Assembly (NCBI GenBank): GCA_029964075.1
Contig: CM057144.1
Coordinates: forward strand, 17,445,281-17,509,280
Direction: 5' to 3'
Origin: Patiria pectinifera
Lineage: Eukaryota > Echinodermata > Asteroidea > Valvatida > Asterinidae
Length of the DNA stretch: 64,000 bases
Both the position numbers and the translations under genes were made by a program. A model generated the notes under the pieces. The model made no database searches, had not been told where the DNA came from, and worked only from the letters and a program-made list of their open reading frames with translations. Within the stretch, counting starts at the first letter, position 1; each line of letters starts with the position of its first letter. Positions 25,701 through 37,713 of the stretch are shown here, piece after piece.

Positions 25701-28700
25701 TTGAAAATCCAAAGATGACCGCAGAAAAATTGCCAAGATTTCCCAAGGAATAAGCATTATGAATCAAAATAGCAGCACAGATGCTTTTTATTATATGAAT
25801 GGGGCTCACAAAGTACTTCAGTTAATATTTTGTGCTTGCCAATCCATACTTTCGTATGTTCCCCAGGCCTGGTCTAAATTCCCAAGATCTTGGGAAATAT
25901 CCCAAGGAGTGGCCATGCTAATCTCAAGTCTTGTGACCTGACTGCATTTTCGATTTGCCATGTGTCAGAGCCCAGAGATTGAGCCCGACAAGAGGCTGTA
26001 CGTCCGCACCTGCAAGGTGTGCTTAGAGGAACTGACGGCATTGCAGGTGGATAACTACAAAGCCTCCATGAACGGAGAAGACAAGGACGAGGATTGCATG
26101 AGCAAGATGATGGAGATTCACGGCAACATCACCAAGTTTCAGGATCAGATTGATGAGATGCTTCCAAAGGTACTAAAAACATCTTGATCTTTTTTTAATT
26201 TCATTTTTATTTTCACTGGTACACTTGGAGTGTGTAACTTGCTAGATTTGCATGTTTACTTTCTGTTGTGTTTTCAGAAATTCAGGAGAAATTTGAAACA
26301 AGTGTCAGAAATTCTCAGAGCCTGGCCAACGATGAGGCAAATTTTTGAAGTGTTAATTTTGACAAATTGTTTCGACTTGCAAAAAATTTAAATTTCAACA
26401 GTAAAATAAAATTTGTACTTGAAGAAAATGTTAACTTTATCAATTTTGGGGGGAGAATTACAAATTGTGTTGAATCTATAGAACTTTACAAATAAACATT
26501 GTGATGTTGATAATATAGGGGGGAAATTACTTTTGGTGAATTTTGCAATTATGAGTTGAAAAAAATCATTCAGATATGGTTTTCCCAACTTTGGACTGAA
26601 TCAGGAAACAGTGGCAGTGATACTATAACAAAAAAATGTTTGTCGTAGCAATTTATATCCCAATAATGGTGTTTACAAAGTCAACAAGGTGCTCACATGA
26701 TGAGCTGTATTGAAAGTGCATTTTCTGCAGTCCCTTGGCAACATCGCAAAGGGTTTGTCAAATTAGCAAAAACCTTTGGTCTATGTTGATTTAGAATTGA
26801 TTGATGTTTTTGTGATGGTGTTTTAATGTACCGTTTTTGAGAAGGATTGCAGGATGTTCCAATGCTAGATTATAGCAACCTAGGAATGTGTTTATTTATT
26901 CACCAATGCATTGCAAAATAAATGTTTTTCTGTTCTTTGTTTGTTTTTTTGTCGTGAGCCGACGCAGCTAATCCCTTTTCCTATAATGTACAAAAGATGT
27001 AGCACCTGGATTTTGGTGATCCAAATTAAAATTAAAATATGTACAGAAGTCATAACAGCTTTCATTTTGAAGCGTTCCATTTAAGAAAAAAAAGCTGTAT
27101 TTTAACAAACGGTATTTCCTACTCCTCTTGTAGATTCATTTATGAATGAATTAACAAATTCAAGTTTTATATAGATTTTGAGTCATCCAGGAATGAAATA
27201 ACAGACACCAAAAATGGATCTAGTCAAGTGCAACTGGAACAATTTTTTTTGATTTGTTGCACCCAATTTCTAGAAACCCAACCCTTCCACATTTAGTTTA
27301 TACTGATACTGTAATTTCATTGGTCTAGAATGGCCACGTGTCTGGTCTATAAAAATCCAATTCACACACTGAGGTTGATATTGCACTGCGATCACTGCGT
27401 GCGTTGCGCCCGTGTGTGGAACCTGCCAGGGCGCTATAGCTTTGTGCAGTGTATGAGAAGTGCAACGTCAAACGCTCAGTCTCATGTCCGGCCAGATATC
27501 AAAACCTTCAGTTATGAAAGGTTACATCGCAGTGATTTAATTTATTTCTGACACAGGAAGTTACAACCATTTATCTTTTTTGAGTTATTGACACGATATT
27601 GCTATGCGCCCCTCGGGTGTTAAAAACGTCATATCCCACATCACAGCAGTCAACAATTGTTAAGTATTACATGAAGTATTCCATATTTGTTATTCCCTAT
27701 ACAGTACAAGCAGTTAATAGATTCCTTAGAGATAGCAGCTGATAGTCCTAAGTCACTGCCACCGACCAGGAACAACATGCAGGTCTTAGCCAAACACCAG
27801 GTAAGAGTCCCCATCTCTCTGACTGGACTTAGAGACTTACATACGGCTGAACTTACGATGGACTCCACAACACTTCAAAACAGCATCTTAGATGCTTGCG
27901 ATACATTAGTGTTTTTTCTCTTCCTCGTGTAGGGTGATCTAGCGGATCACTTCACGTCCTTCGTCGTAGCCGTCAGTCGTCTCAAGCAGCTGAAACCAAG
28001 AACACAGACTCAGCTCAAACTTGTCAAGTTGCTTATGAGGGTAAGTCAGACTAGCGCTTCCCGTATTTTTTTTTCTGTCAAAAGTCAATTAATGTGATGT
28101 GCATTAACTCTTATTATAACCTTCACTGATCCTTCTTTTGTTTTTGGAAGGATTAAGAAAGATGGTGTCAAGTTATAACTTTACATTGGGATTGATAAGA
28201 AGTACCATGGGCTTAATGTACATTTTGGAGAATTTAGGAAGGTTTCTTTAAAAAATCTCTGATTGAAGTAAGAGTGAAGTATGTTTACAGGTCTCTGAGT
28301 CATATACCAGTGTTGTAGTTGAAGAACTTGTGACGGATCGCAAATCATCAAGTCAATCACAAGCCATCCAGTCCTGAGTCATCTCAAAAGCTATTCAAAT
28401 AAATTATTGTTCATGCCCTGTTACTTGTTACTGGGCTGATAATTTACTTGTAACCAGACTTGTGATGTACAAGTGATCTGTCTCAATATAAGACTGTCTC
28501 ATCCTACACTTGTTCATTTTAACAAACTTTTTAATGTCTTATCTTCCTTGCAGTCTAAGTTTTCCTACTACAGCGACAGCATGTACGCCTTCCGGCAGCT
28601 GAAGAAACGTCTGGAGCAGATCTCACCCCCTGAAGTCCTGCAGGCTATTCAGTCCATCGTCGACTCCCAGGTGATTAGACACAACCCCACACAGACACTG

Positions 28701-31700
28701 ACAAAAATTAGGGCACACCGACCCCAACAGGGGTATGACTATACAGACTACGACCAACTGGACAGTGAACCAGAGGACGAGGGGTATGAAGATGTAAGTC
28801 AGACACCCACATACAACCCAGAGCAGAAGGAGGTAGTGGAAGCTGGTGAAACCCAGGGGATTGGGGACGGAAATATTGGACAGACACCCACATACTACCA
28901 AGAACAGAAGGGGATAGGGCAAGCCGGTGAAACCCGGCAGGGGATAATTGGGGATAAAAATGTTGGACAGACACCCACATACAACCCAGAACAAAAGGGG
29001 AAAGGGAAAGCTGGTGAAATTCAGGGGGCTGGGGACAAAAATGTTGGACAGACAGCCACAAATAACTCAGAAAAACCCAAAACAGAAGGGGGTCCGAAGG
29101 GGGCACGAATGTGGGAATATATTTGGCCCCAAGCGGTTGGGGCCAAAAATGTTGCACAGGTTCCTCCCACATACAACCCAGAACAGAAGGGGGTAGTGGA
29201 AGCTGGTGAAACCCAGGGGATTGGGGACGGAAACATTGGACAGACACCCACATGCAACCCAGAACAGAAAGGGAAAGAGCAAGTCGGTGAAACCCAGGAG
29301 GTTTGGGACAAAAATGTTGGAAAGACACCCGCATACAACCCAGAACAACCAAAAACAGAAGTGGGTCCAAAGGGAGCACGAATGTGGGAGTCTCGCTATT
29401 TTTGGCCCCAATCGGTTGGGGCCAAAAAACTTGGACAGACTCCTTCCACATACAACCCAGAACAGAAGGGGTTAGTGGAAGCTGGTGAAACCCAGGGGGT
29501 CGGGGACAAAAATGTTGGACAGACGCCCACATCCTACCCAGAACAGAAGATGGCAGGGGAAGCTTATGAATCCCAGGGGGTTGGGGATAAAAATGTTGAA
29601 CAGACACCCACATACTACCAAGAACAGAAGGGGATAGGGAAAGCCGGTGAAACCCGGCAGGGGATAATTGGGGATAAAAATGTTGGACAGACACCCACAT
29701 ACAACCCAGAACAAAAGGGGAAAGGGAAAGCTGGTGAAATTCAGGGGGTTGGGGACAAAAATGTTGGAGAGACACCCACAAATAACTCAGAAAAACCCAA
29801 AACAGAAGGGGGTCCGAAGGGGGCACGAATGTGGGAATATATTTGGCCCCAAGCGGTTGGGGTCAAAAATGTTGCACAGGTTCCTCCCACATACAACATA
29901 GAACAGAAGGAGGTAGTGGAAGCTGGTGAAACCCAGGGGATTGGGGACGGAAATATTGGACAGACACCCACTTACAACCCAGAACAGAAAGGGAAAGGGC
30001 AAGCCGGTGAAACCCAGGAGGTTGGGGACAAAAATGTTGGAAAGACACCCGCATACAACCCAGAACAACCCAAAACAGAAGTGGGTCCAAAGGGAGCACG
30101 AATGTGGGAGTCTCGCTATTTTTGGCCCCAATCGGTTGGGGCCAAAAAACTTGGACAGACTCCTTCCACATACAACCCAGAACAGAAGGGGTTAGTGGAA
30201 GCTGGTGAAACCCAGGGGGTCGGGGACAAAAATGTTGGACAGACGCCCACATCCTACCCAGAACAGAAGATGGCAGGGGAAGCTTGTGAATCCCAGGGGG
30301 TTGGGGATAAAAATGTTGGACAGACACCCACATACTACCAAGAACAGAAGGGGAAAGGGAAAGCTGGTGAAATTCAGGGGGTTGGGGACAAAACTGTTGG
30401 ACAGACACCCACATATAACTCAGAAAAACCCAAAACAGAAGGGGGTCCGAAGGGGGCAAGAATGTGGGAATATATTTGGCCCCAAGCGGTTGGGGCCAGA
30501 AATGTTGGACAGGCTCCTCCCACATACAACCCAGAACAGAAGGTGGTAGTGGAAGCTGGTGAAACCCAGGGGATCGCGGACAAAAATGTTGGACAGACAC
30601 CCACATGCAACCCAGAACAGAAAGGGAAAGGGCAAGCCAGTGAAACCCAGGAGGTAGGGGACAAAAATGTTGGAAAGACACCCGCATACAACCCAGAACA
30701 ACCCAAAACAGAAGTGGGTCCAAAGGGGGCACGAATGTGGGAGTCTCGCTATTTTTGGCCCCAATCGGTTGGGGCCAAAAAATTTGGACAGACTCCTCCC
30801 ACATACAACCCAGAACAGAAGGGGTTAGTGGAAGCTGGTGAAACCCAGGGGATCGGGGACAAAAATGTTAGACAGACACCCACATTCTACCCAGAACAGA
30901 AGATGGCAGGGGAAGCTTGTGAATCCCAGGGGGTTGGGGATAAAAATGTTGGACAGACACCCACATACTACCAAGAACAGAAGGGGATAGGGCAAGCCGG
31001 TGAAACCCGGCAGGGAATAATTGGAGATAAAAATGTTGGACAGACACCCACATACAACCCAGAACAAAAGGGGAAAGGGAAAGCTGGTGAAATTCAGGGG
31101 GTTGGGGACAAAAATGTTGGAGAGACACCCACAAATAACTCAGAAAAACCCAAAACAGAAGGGGGTCCGAAGGGGGCACGAATGTGGGAATATATTTGGC
31201 CCCAAGCGGTTGGGGTCAAAAATGTTGCACAGGTTCCTCCCACATACAACATAGAACAGAAGGAGGTAGTGGAAGCTGGTGAAACCCAGGGGATTGGGGA
31301 CGGAAATATTGGACAGACACCCACATGCAACCCAGAACAGAAAGGGAAAGGGCAAGTCGGTGAAACCCAGGAGGTTTGGGACAAAAATGTTGGAAAGACA
31401 CCCGCATACAACCCAGAAAAACCTAAAACAGAAGTGGGTCCAAAGGGGGCACGAATGTGGGAGTCTCGCTATTTTTGGCCCCAATCGGTTGGGGCCAAAA
31501 AACTTGGACAGACTCCTTCCACATACAACCCAGAACAGAAGGGTTTAGTGGAAGCTGGTGAAACCCAGGGGGTTGGGGACAAAAGTGTTGGACAGACGCC
31601 CACATCCTACCCAGAACAGAAGATGGCAGGGGAAGCTTATGAATCCCAGGGGGTTGGGGATAAAAATGTTGGACAGACACCCACATACTACCAAGAACAG

Positions 31701-34700
31701 AAGGGGATAGGGCAACCTGGTGAAACCCGGCAGGGGATAATTGGGGATAAAAAAGTTGGACAGACACCCACATACAACCCAGAACAAAAGGGGAAAGGGA
31801 AAGCTGGTGAAATTCAGGGGGTTGGGGACAAAAATGTTGGAGAGACACCCACAAATAACTCAGAAAAACCCAAAACAGAAGGGGGTCCGAAAGGGGCACG
31901 AATGTGGGAATATATTTGGCCCCAAGCGGTTGGGGCCAAAAACGTTGCACAGGTTCCTCCCACATACAACATAGAACAGAAGGAGGTAGTGGAAGCGGGT
32001 GAAACCCAGGGGATTGGGGACGGAAATATTGGACAGACACCCACATGCAACCCAGAACAGAAAGGGAAAGGGCAAGTCGGTGAAACCCAGGAGGTTGGGG
32101 ACAAAAATGTTGGAAAGACACCCGCATACAACCCAGAACAGCCCAAAACAGAAGTGGGTCCAAAGGGGGCACGAATGTGGGAGTCTCGCTATTTTTGGCC
32201 CCAATCGGTTGGGGCCAAAAAACTTGGACAGACTCCTTCCACATACAATCCAGAACAGAAGGGTTTAGTGGAAGCTGGTGAAATCCAGGGGGTCGGGGAC
32301 AGAAATGTTGGACAGACACCCACATCCTACCCAGAACAGAAGGGGATAGGGCAAGCCGGTGAAATTCAGGGGGTTGGGGACAAAAATGTTGGACAGACAC
32401 CCACATATAACCCAGCACAACCCAAAACAGAAGTGGGTCCGAAGGGGGCACGAATGTGGGAGTATTTTTGGCCCCAAGCGGTTGGGGCCAAAAATGTTGG
32501 ACAGACTTCTTCCACGTGCAACCGAGAACAAAAGGGGTTAGTGGAAGCTGGTGAATCCCAGGGGGTCGGGGACAGAAATGTTAGACAGACACCCACATTC
32601 TACCCAGAACAGAAGATGGCAGGGGAAGCCCATGGAACCCATGGTGTTGGTGACAAAAATGTTGAACAGTGTTGACGCCCACATGCAACCCAGAAAAGAA
32701 CGGAGAAGGGAAAGCTGGTGAAACCATGGAGGTTGGGGACAAAAATGTCAGAAAGACACCCAGAAACAACAAAGAACAACCCAAAACAGAAGGGGGTCCA
32801 GCAAAGGGGGCACGAATGTGGGAGTCTCGCTATTTTTGGCCCCAATCGGTTGGGGCAAAAAGTGTTGGACCGACTCCCACGTACAACCCAGAACAGAAGG
32901 GGGCAGGAGAAGCCAGTGGAACCGAGGGGAGTGGGAACAAAGATGTTGGACAGACACCCACATTCACCCCAGAGCAGAAGGGGGCAGGGGAAGCTGGTGA
33001 AACCAAGAGGGTTGGGGATAACCATATTGAACATACATCCACATACCCAGAACAGAAAGGGGTAGGGGAAGCCGGTAAAACCAAGGGGGGTGAGTACAAA
33101 AATGTTGGACAAACACCCACGTACAAGCCAAAACAGAAGGAGGCAGGGGAATCTGGTGAAACCCAGGGCGTTGATGACAAAAATGTTGGACAGACACCCG
33201 CAGACAGACAGCCAGAACAACCCAGAACAGAAGGGGGTGTGAAGGGGGCACGTATGTGGGATTCTCTCCGTTTTTGGCCCCAACCAGTTGGGGCAAAAAA
33301 TGTTGGATCGACTCCCACATACAACCCAGATCAGAAGGGGGCAGAGGAAGTTAGTGGAGCCCAGGAGATGGGAACAAACATGTTGGAATACAGTAAAACC
33401 TAGGGGGTTGGTTAAGACAAACATCCACATACTCCCAGGAATAGAATAGGGTACTGGACGATGCTAGTGACAGTGAAGGGAAAAATGTTGAGCAGATGGA
33501 CAGATAGACAGACCCCAGAACAGATTAGTGATTAGGCCCCCCAAAAAAGTCTCCGGTTTCTGGTATGGAGCTTGCCCAAAAAGTGGTGCGGCGACGCGGC
33601 TTTTTTTTTTTTTTACCTGATTTTTTTGCTTCAAATGTCGGCTGATGACTGCAAATGGTGCCCGACTAAACATAGTGCAAATATATGGGAGTCCAGAGAG
33701 GCTACATAAAGCTTATTCTCAACCATAACCCCATCTAAAAACACGTTAAAATTGTGCAGCAGCAGGATTCCAGTCAAACCAGTGAGTTTGGCGGTTTTGA
33801 GACATCATCTTTCATTGAAAAAAAAACGTTTTCATTTCGCCGACGCGCATGGCGACGCGCCCGCATACCAGAAACCGGAGACTTTTTTTTTTGGCCTTAG
33901 GTTGGAAATGATATATTGAAAATTGGGGATTGATTTCTATTTAGTCATCTTGCTGTCATCTATTACCAGCGATACATATATTTCACTTACCTTGAAATTA
34001 TGAGACTCTGTTTATTTTGAAATTCTAAAGTATTCATATAAAATGATATATTCATTAAAAAAATTGTTACATTTGTCATTGGTTTTTTCATTTAGGTGCG
34101 AATATAAAATCAAGTTTTACGTACAGAATTCTACTGGAGGCTATTTTCTTTCCCTTTTTAGTGTGAGCATTATTTTACTGATTTGATGGTAGAGTTGGCC
34201 ATTTGTGCCTTTTTTTTGTCATTTGAAGCAGCAGAAGTTTTAGATCTGTGAAGGCTGTATATTCCGAGAAAAACAATATTCTAGAATCTCAATTGAAATT
34301 CAAAAGTTGCTGAGCCATATTTGAAATCAGCATCCGGGACACGTTCTTATTCAGACAATTGCAGCTAATATATGCGACGTCACGCACATGAACCGACAAA
34401 TAATAGCAACCACGTGTGCGTATGTGTCATGTCAACGCTTGCACCCACCCGTTCCTTGATTCACCTACTTAGCCAACTAGTAAAGGAAATTTCAAAAATG
34501 GCACATCGTTGGAAATGACCTTCTTTCCTTGTTTTCTTTAAGATGACTGCATGCCAGAAAGAATAACTTCACAGGGAGTTTATATAGTGCCATTACTATC
34601 TTTAAATCAAGTAAGCTTTTCAACACTAATTTGATATGTTTTGGATAGCTGCAAGTGGTCTACTCTACCGTCAAAAAAAAGCTTAATTGCAATTTGTAGT

Positions 34701-37070
34701 AAGTGCATGTACTTGTGCGATTCATATGCTTTCTGCAGTTAGTAATTTGCTTTTCTAATTTTGTATGAAAATTTAAGTTGCTTTGAACTTTTTGTTGAGA
34801 ATGATTTTCAAATTAATTAACTTGTGGGATTATGTGGGAATTACTCCTGGTTATAAATAATTGTAAGCCTGCATAAGGAGTTTAAGGTATTGTTTAAAGA
34901 AAAGGTAATAAATACAGTGAAATTCGCAATCGGGACATTTTTGTGTATATCTGTTTTAAAATACAACAGCAACCATCTGTAGATCTGTTTTGGACTTAAA
35001 ATAACAACGAGACATAGACTCAGTTCGGTTAATCCAGTTCGTTACATCGTACACACACTGGCAATACTGATAACTAGCACTCATTGGATACACTCGAGTT
35101 GCGTTCGCTTCCGGTTCCATTCGTGCTATGCTACATCGTGTGAAATACGCATGGTTGAATTGAGATGACATCACATTAACGATATGCATGCACACTCTCA
35201 AATAATTTTTGTTTCATTTTTTTTGGTTTATTAAACAAGTTGGCTTACATCCTATCCTATCCTATGTTTTTTTTATTGCAAATGAAATTTCAAGACGTAT
35301 GCCGTGGGCAATAAAATTGTTGTTGCTTTTATTGACATTTTTATTTCACTTTTGACTCTGACAGTTGCACTTGTGAACAACTGACTTTTATTATTATTTT
35401 ATGTTTTTGATTTACTAATATGATACCATTTTTGGTGAATTCTTTTGATACATTACTGCTCTGAAAAGGAATGATTCATTTTTTTTCTGTCAAATGTCTT
35501 AAGGGCTGCTTGGCCAAAGAAAAATACATGTATTCTTCAGCAAACTTTCCATGCTATAGCAAAGAACAGAGAATTAACAGTGAGACTTGTTCCTGCTTAT
35601 TAATCTCTTCGGTCTTTCGTCAACTTTGGGTGCTTATTAATAAGCAGCTTTATAAAATTGTCACTACTTGGCGTAAAACAAAAAGAACTGTTGTTTCTTG
35701 ATTTTTGCTTAATCCTGTATATATTTCAATTTTCTTGCATGCTTCGCACTTCTGCCTGGTGCCCACCTCCCATTGACCAATCACATCTCTTGGGCTATTG
35801 CACTCACGGTTGCCTTGGTGATGGGTTGGCATTATGAACACAGGCAATCAACTCAACGTGTCTGTTCATTGGTCAGTTGAGCTACGAGTCGCTGCACATT
35901 TGCCTCAAGTATGAGCTTAGCGAAGAACTGCCGACCATCTTCAAAGATGCTTACGAGGTAAGGTTTTGCCACTCTGTTGTCAGGTTTTGAAGAAGAGATA
36001 TCTCAGAACAGCCAGGGCAGATATTGTACTTTAGACAGTGTGTTGTAGCAAATATCGCCAAAAGTCATTGCAAGTCCAGAATAATTGAAACTTAAGTCAC
36101 GCAGTCCCACATCACCTCACGAAGCTATTCAACTGAACTTGGACAAAAGCAAGAAATACACCTCAACTGTCAGTAGAAAAGTTTGAAGTATAGTTTGTGA
36201 AGACTCATTGCTTTACAGTAGGCAGTTGCATTGTTATCTTAATGCAGAATTCTGTAGTTAACAGAGCCGTGAAAGTTAGCCCATTTTGGAAGACAATTTG
36301 TCATCGTTTCTGCAGGTTTGCCTGTCTGATTTGCAAAAGATAATCGAGGAGCAAAAACAGGACTGGGAGCAGCACAAGAAACAGATCACCAACTTCATTA
36401 AGGTGCAACTCACGGTAAGGAATATTCATGAGCTGTGGCTCCACCCATTTATACAAGGTTTGATATGACTCCACCCAATCCATCAAGGTTCATGACAACA
36501 TGAGGAATATTAATGAGCTTTGGCTCCACCCATTAATACAAGGGTTGAATATGACTCCACCCAACCATCAAGTTCACGACAACATGATGATTATTCACGA
36601 GCTGTGGCTCCGCCCCGTTCTACATGTGTCATGGCTCCACTCCATCCGTACTCATTTCTTTTCAATTCAATACAATATAAACATTCATAAACATAATGGA
36701 ATATAATATATATTACGTGCAAATTATTGAGATGATAGATTAGAATGGGATTTATGTCAAAATCAACCAATTTCAATCAGTAAAAGGCAGTGTTTATTTC
36801 TCTTCTGTTTAGGGAGGGGAAGGGGTTGACATGGCCCCCTGCCTGTACCTCCAACCCTCCCAGCGCTACGTCCAACGCTACGGCACCACCTACGTGGATA
36901 ACTACCTCTTCACCCGCTGTGAGGAGTTCACGGGGCAAATTCTTCTTCAGCTTCAGAGCCGATGCGCTTACAGGAAGTTCCAGAAGACTAAGGATAGCCT
37001 GGCCTGGCTCAAGCAGAGTATCAAGGATCTGCAGGCCGTGACGAGAAAGAACTTGGAGGTGGACAGATGA
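22791..37070 (+). CDS. Tandem FYVE / FYVE-like zinc finger protein, 13 exons (about 681 aa)
   Basis: Predicted coding exons are 22791-22977, 23237-23342, 23938-24028, 24315-24454, 24686-24905, 25309-25494, 25969-26169, 27705-27800, 27933-28040, 28554-28793, 35844-35957, 36316-36414 and 36813-37070. All introns are GT-AG and frames join without stops. Residues 69-133 form a FYVE domain: a W, then the PI3P-binding motif RKHHCRKCG at 92-100 and zinc ligands ending VCAVC. The first ligand pair is spaced C-x4-C (C78, C83) instead of the usual C-x2-C. Residues 254-328 form a second four-pair finger (CQFC, CYIC, CLTC, CKVC) without the W or R+HHC signature, so it may not bind PI3P. The C-terminal half is helical and coiled-coil-like with an acidic patch near 500-525. 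The start ATG follows a possible 5' UTR acceptor (ACTACAG at about 22760). FYVE proteins act on early endosomes; I cannot name an ortholog. Exon 10 was ended at GAT|GTAAGT (28793) because an earlier donor, GTGATT at 28671, is weak. Confidence 0.85.
24924..25148. repeat. Minisatellite in intron 5 of the FYVE gene
   Basis: Alternating near-18-bp units of the form CAATTTAGCACCTGAGCC and CAATTAAGCACTTAGCC repeat about a dozen times. The array begins within about 20 bp of the splice donor of exon 5, and the donor itself (GTAAGTTAGCAC) resembles a unit. Confidence 0.9.
28794..33400. repeat. Coding-phase minisatellite with 720-bp higher-order repeat (intron 10 of FYVE gene)
   Basis: Units of 81, 84, 87, 108 or 114 bp (27, 28, 29, 36 or 38 codons), all built on CAGACACCCACATACAACCC, are arranged in an eight-unit higher-order repeat. 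Translated unit lengths are 29, 27, 36, 28, 27, 38, 28 and 27, summing to 240 codons. The marker CAGACACCCACATACTACCA recurs at 28881, 29601, 30321, 30954 and 31674. The spacings are 720, 720, 633 and 720, so the third period lost 87 bp. Every unit is a multiple of three and stop-free in frame with exon 10. The frame runs to a TGA at 32673-32675, where a 5-base insertion (TGTTG) shifts it. Older, more diverged units continue in the new frame to about 33400. The peptide has recurring QTPTYNPEQKG, GDKNVG and GPKGARMWE-WPQ-VGAK blocks. The first unit overlaps the GTAAGT donor. Confidence 0.95.
33535..33896. mobile_element. MITE, PIF/Harbinger-like, TTA target duplication
   Basis: Inverted termini of about 32 bp: the left end reads GGCCCCCCAAAAAAGTCTCC and continues GGTTTCTGGTATG, and the right end is the matching CATACCAGAAACCGGAGACT and T run ending GGCC. 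TTA lies at 33532-33534 and 33897-33899. A GGCC start and a TTA duplication fit PIF/Harbinger. There is no transposase. It sits in intron 10 directly after the minisatellite. Confidence 0.8.
33900..35843. other. Remainder of intron 10
   Basis: AT-rich intronic DNA in which I see no exon or defined repeat. The polypyrimidine/AG acceptor of exon 11 lies at its end (ACACAG|GCAATC). Confidence 0.6.
36418..36660. repeat. Tandem repeat, unit about 85 bp, starting at donor of exon 12
   Basis: Three units start near 36418, 36502 and 36588. Each opens GAATATTCATGAGCTGTGGC or close to it and contains GGCTCCACCCA and ATCAAGGTTC elements. The first unit begins four bases inside the intron, right at GTAAGG. 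Further diverged copies lie at about 37071-37115 and 37325-37440. Confidence 0.85.
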
Positions 37071-37440
37071 ATATTCATGAGCTGTTGCCCCACCCATTTA
37101 TACATGAGCTATGGACCTTTTTACCAATATATTCATAAATTATTATGCTTGCACGCGCATTAATGGCCTGGCAGCAAGAACTGAAAGCGGTCCATTGAAA
37201 ATGTACAGAGCTCCAAATATTGGGGTAATTTTCTCTCAATTTCTCCAGGATGTGCCACTTTTTTCTTTAGAAAAGCCACTAAAATTTGTCAAAAGGTCCA
37301 TTGCTCCACCCAGCTCTTTATCACAATTCAAGGAATATTAATGAGCTGTGGCTCCACCTGGCTCACCACAAAATGAGGAATATTTATAAGTACACGCCCA
37401 TCACAAGTCCCGTCACAAGCAAATCATGAGTCTTTTCGCA
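37071..37440. repeat. Dispersed copies of the exon-12 donor repeat in the FYVE gene 3' UTR
   Basis: ATATTCATGAGCTG follows immediately after the TGA stop, and a second copy, GGAATATTAATGAGCTGTGG, begins near 37331. The stop codon therefore lies at the very edge of a repeat unit. Confidence 0.7.
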
Positions 37441-37707
37441 AAATCTTAATCTGGATTAAGATTTTTGTTCCCTAGCTAAGCCAGTCCTTAGCAAGTGTGG
37501 TCAAGTCCTGGCGGCAGATGAAATTCGGAGCAAACTTCCACGCTTGCACTAGCTTGAGTAAAGCATGCATGAGGAATGCCCTGAAGTCCTTGGATCCCAT
37601 TGCCAAAGTTCTCAAGACCACATATGATTCATCTTGTTGATTGTGACCGTTACTGCCACAGAGGCTTGACCACACGTGTTAGTGACCAACTGCATAAGGG
37701 AACAAAA

Positions 37708-37713
37708 AATAAA
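37708..37713 (+). terminator. Candidate polyadenylation signal AATAAA, FYVE gene
   Basis: A canonical AATAAA about 640 bp after the predicted stop. It is the first clear one seen on the plus strand downstream. A long AT-rich intergenic stretch follows, up to the convergent COMMD2 gene. Confidence 0.4.

Noticed and set aside
26278-26340. Possible extra exon after TTTTCAG (AAATTCAGGAGAAATTTG)
   Set aside because: It would break the otherwise perfect phase between exons 7 and 8, and it runs into a stop without a convincing donor.
28671-28676. Splice donor GTGATT as the end of FYVE-gene exon 10
   Set aside because: The downstream GTAAGT at 28794 is a far better donor, keeps phase 0 and adds a protein-like acidic segment of 41 residues.
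28708-29826. Long minus-strand open frames (up to 372 codons) across the minisatellite
   Set aside because: They are mirror images of the repeat: a stop-free short unit of length 3n yields long open frames on both strands. No start context, splice logic or domain supports them, and the plus frame continues a real exon.
28794-33400. CRISPR-like array
   Set aside because: Units are contiguous and degenerate with no unique spacers, and the context is an animal gene intron.
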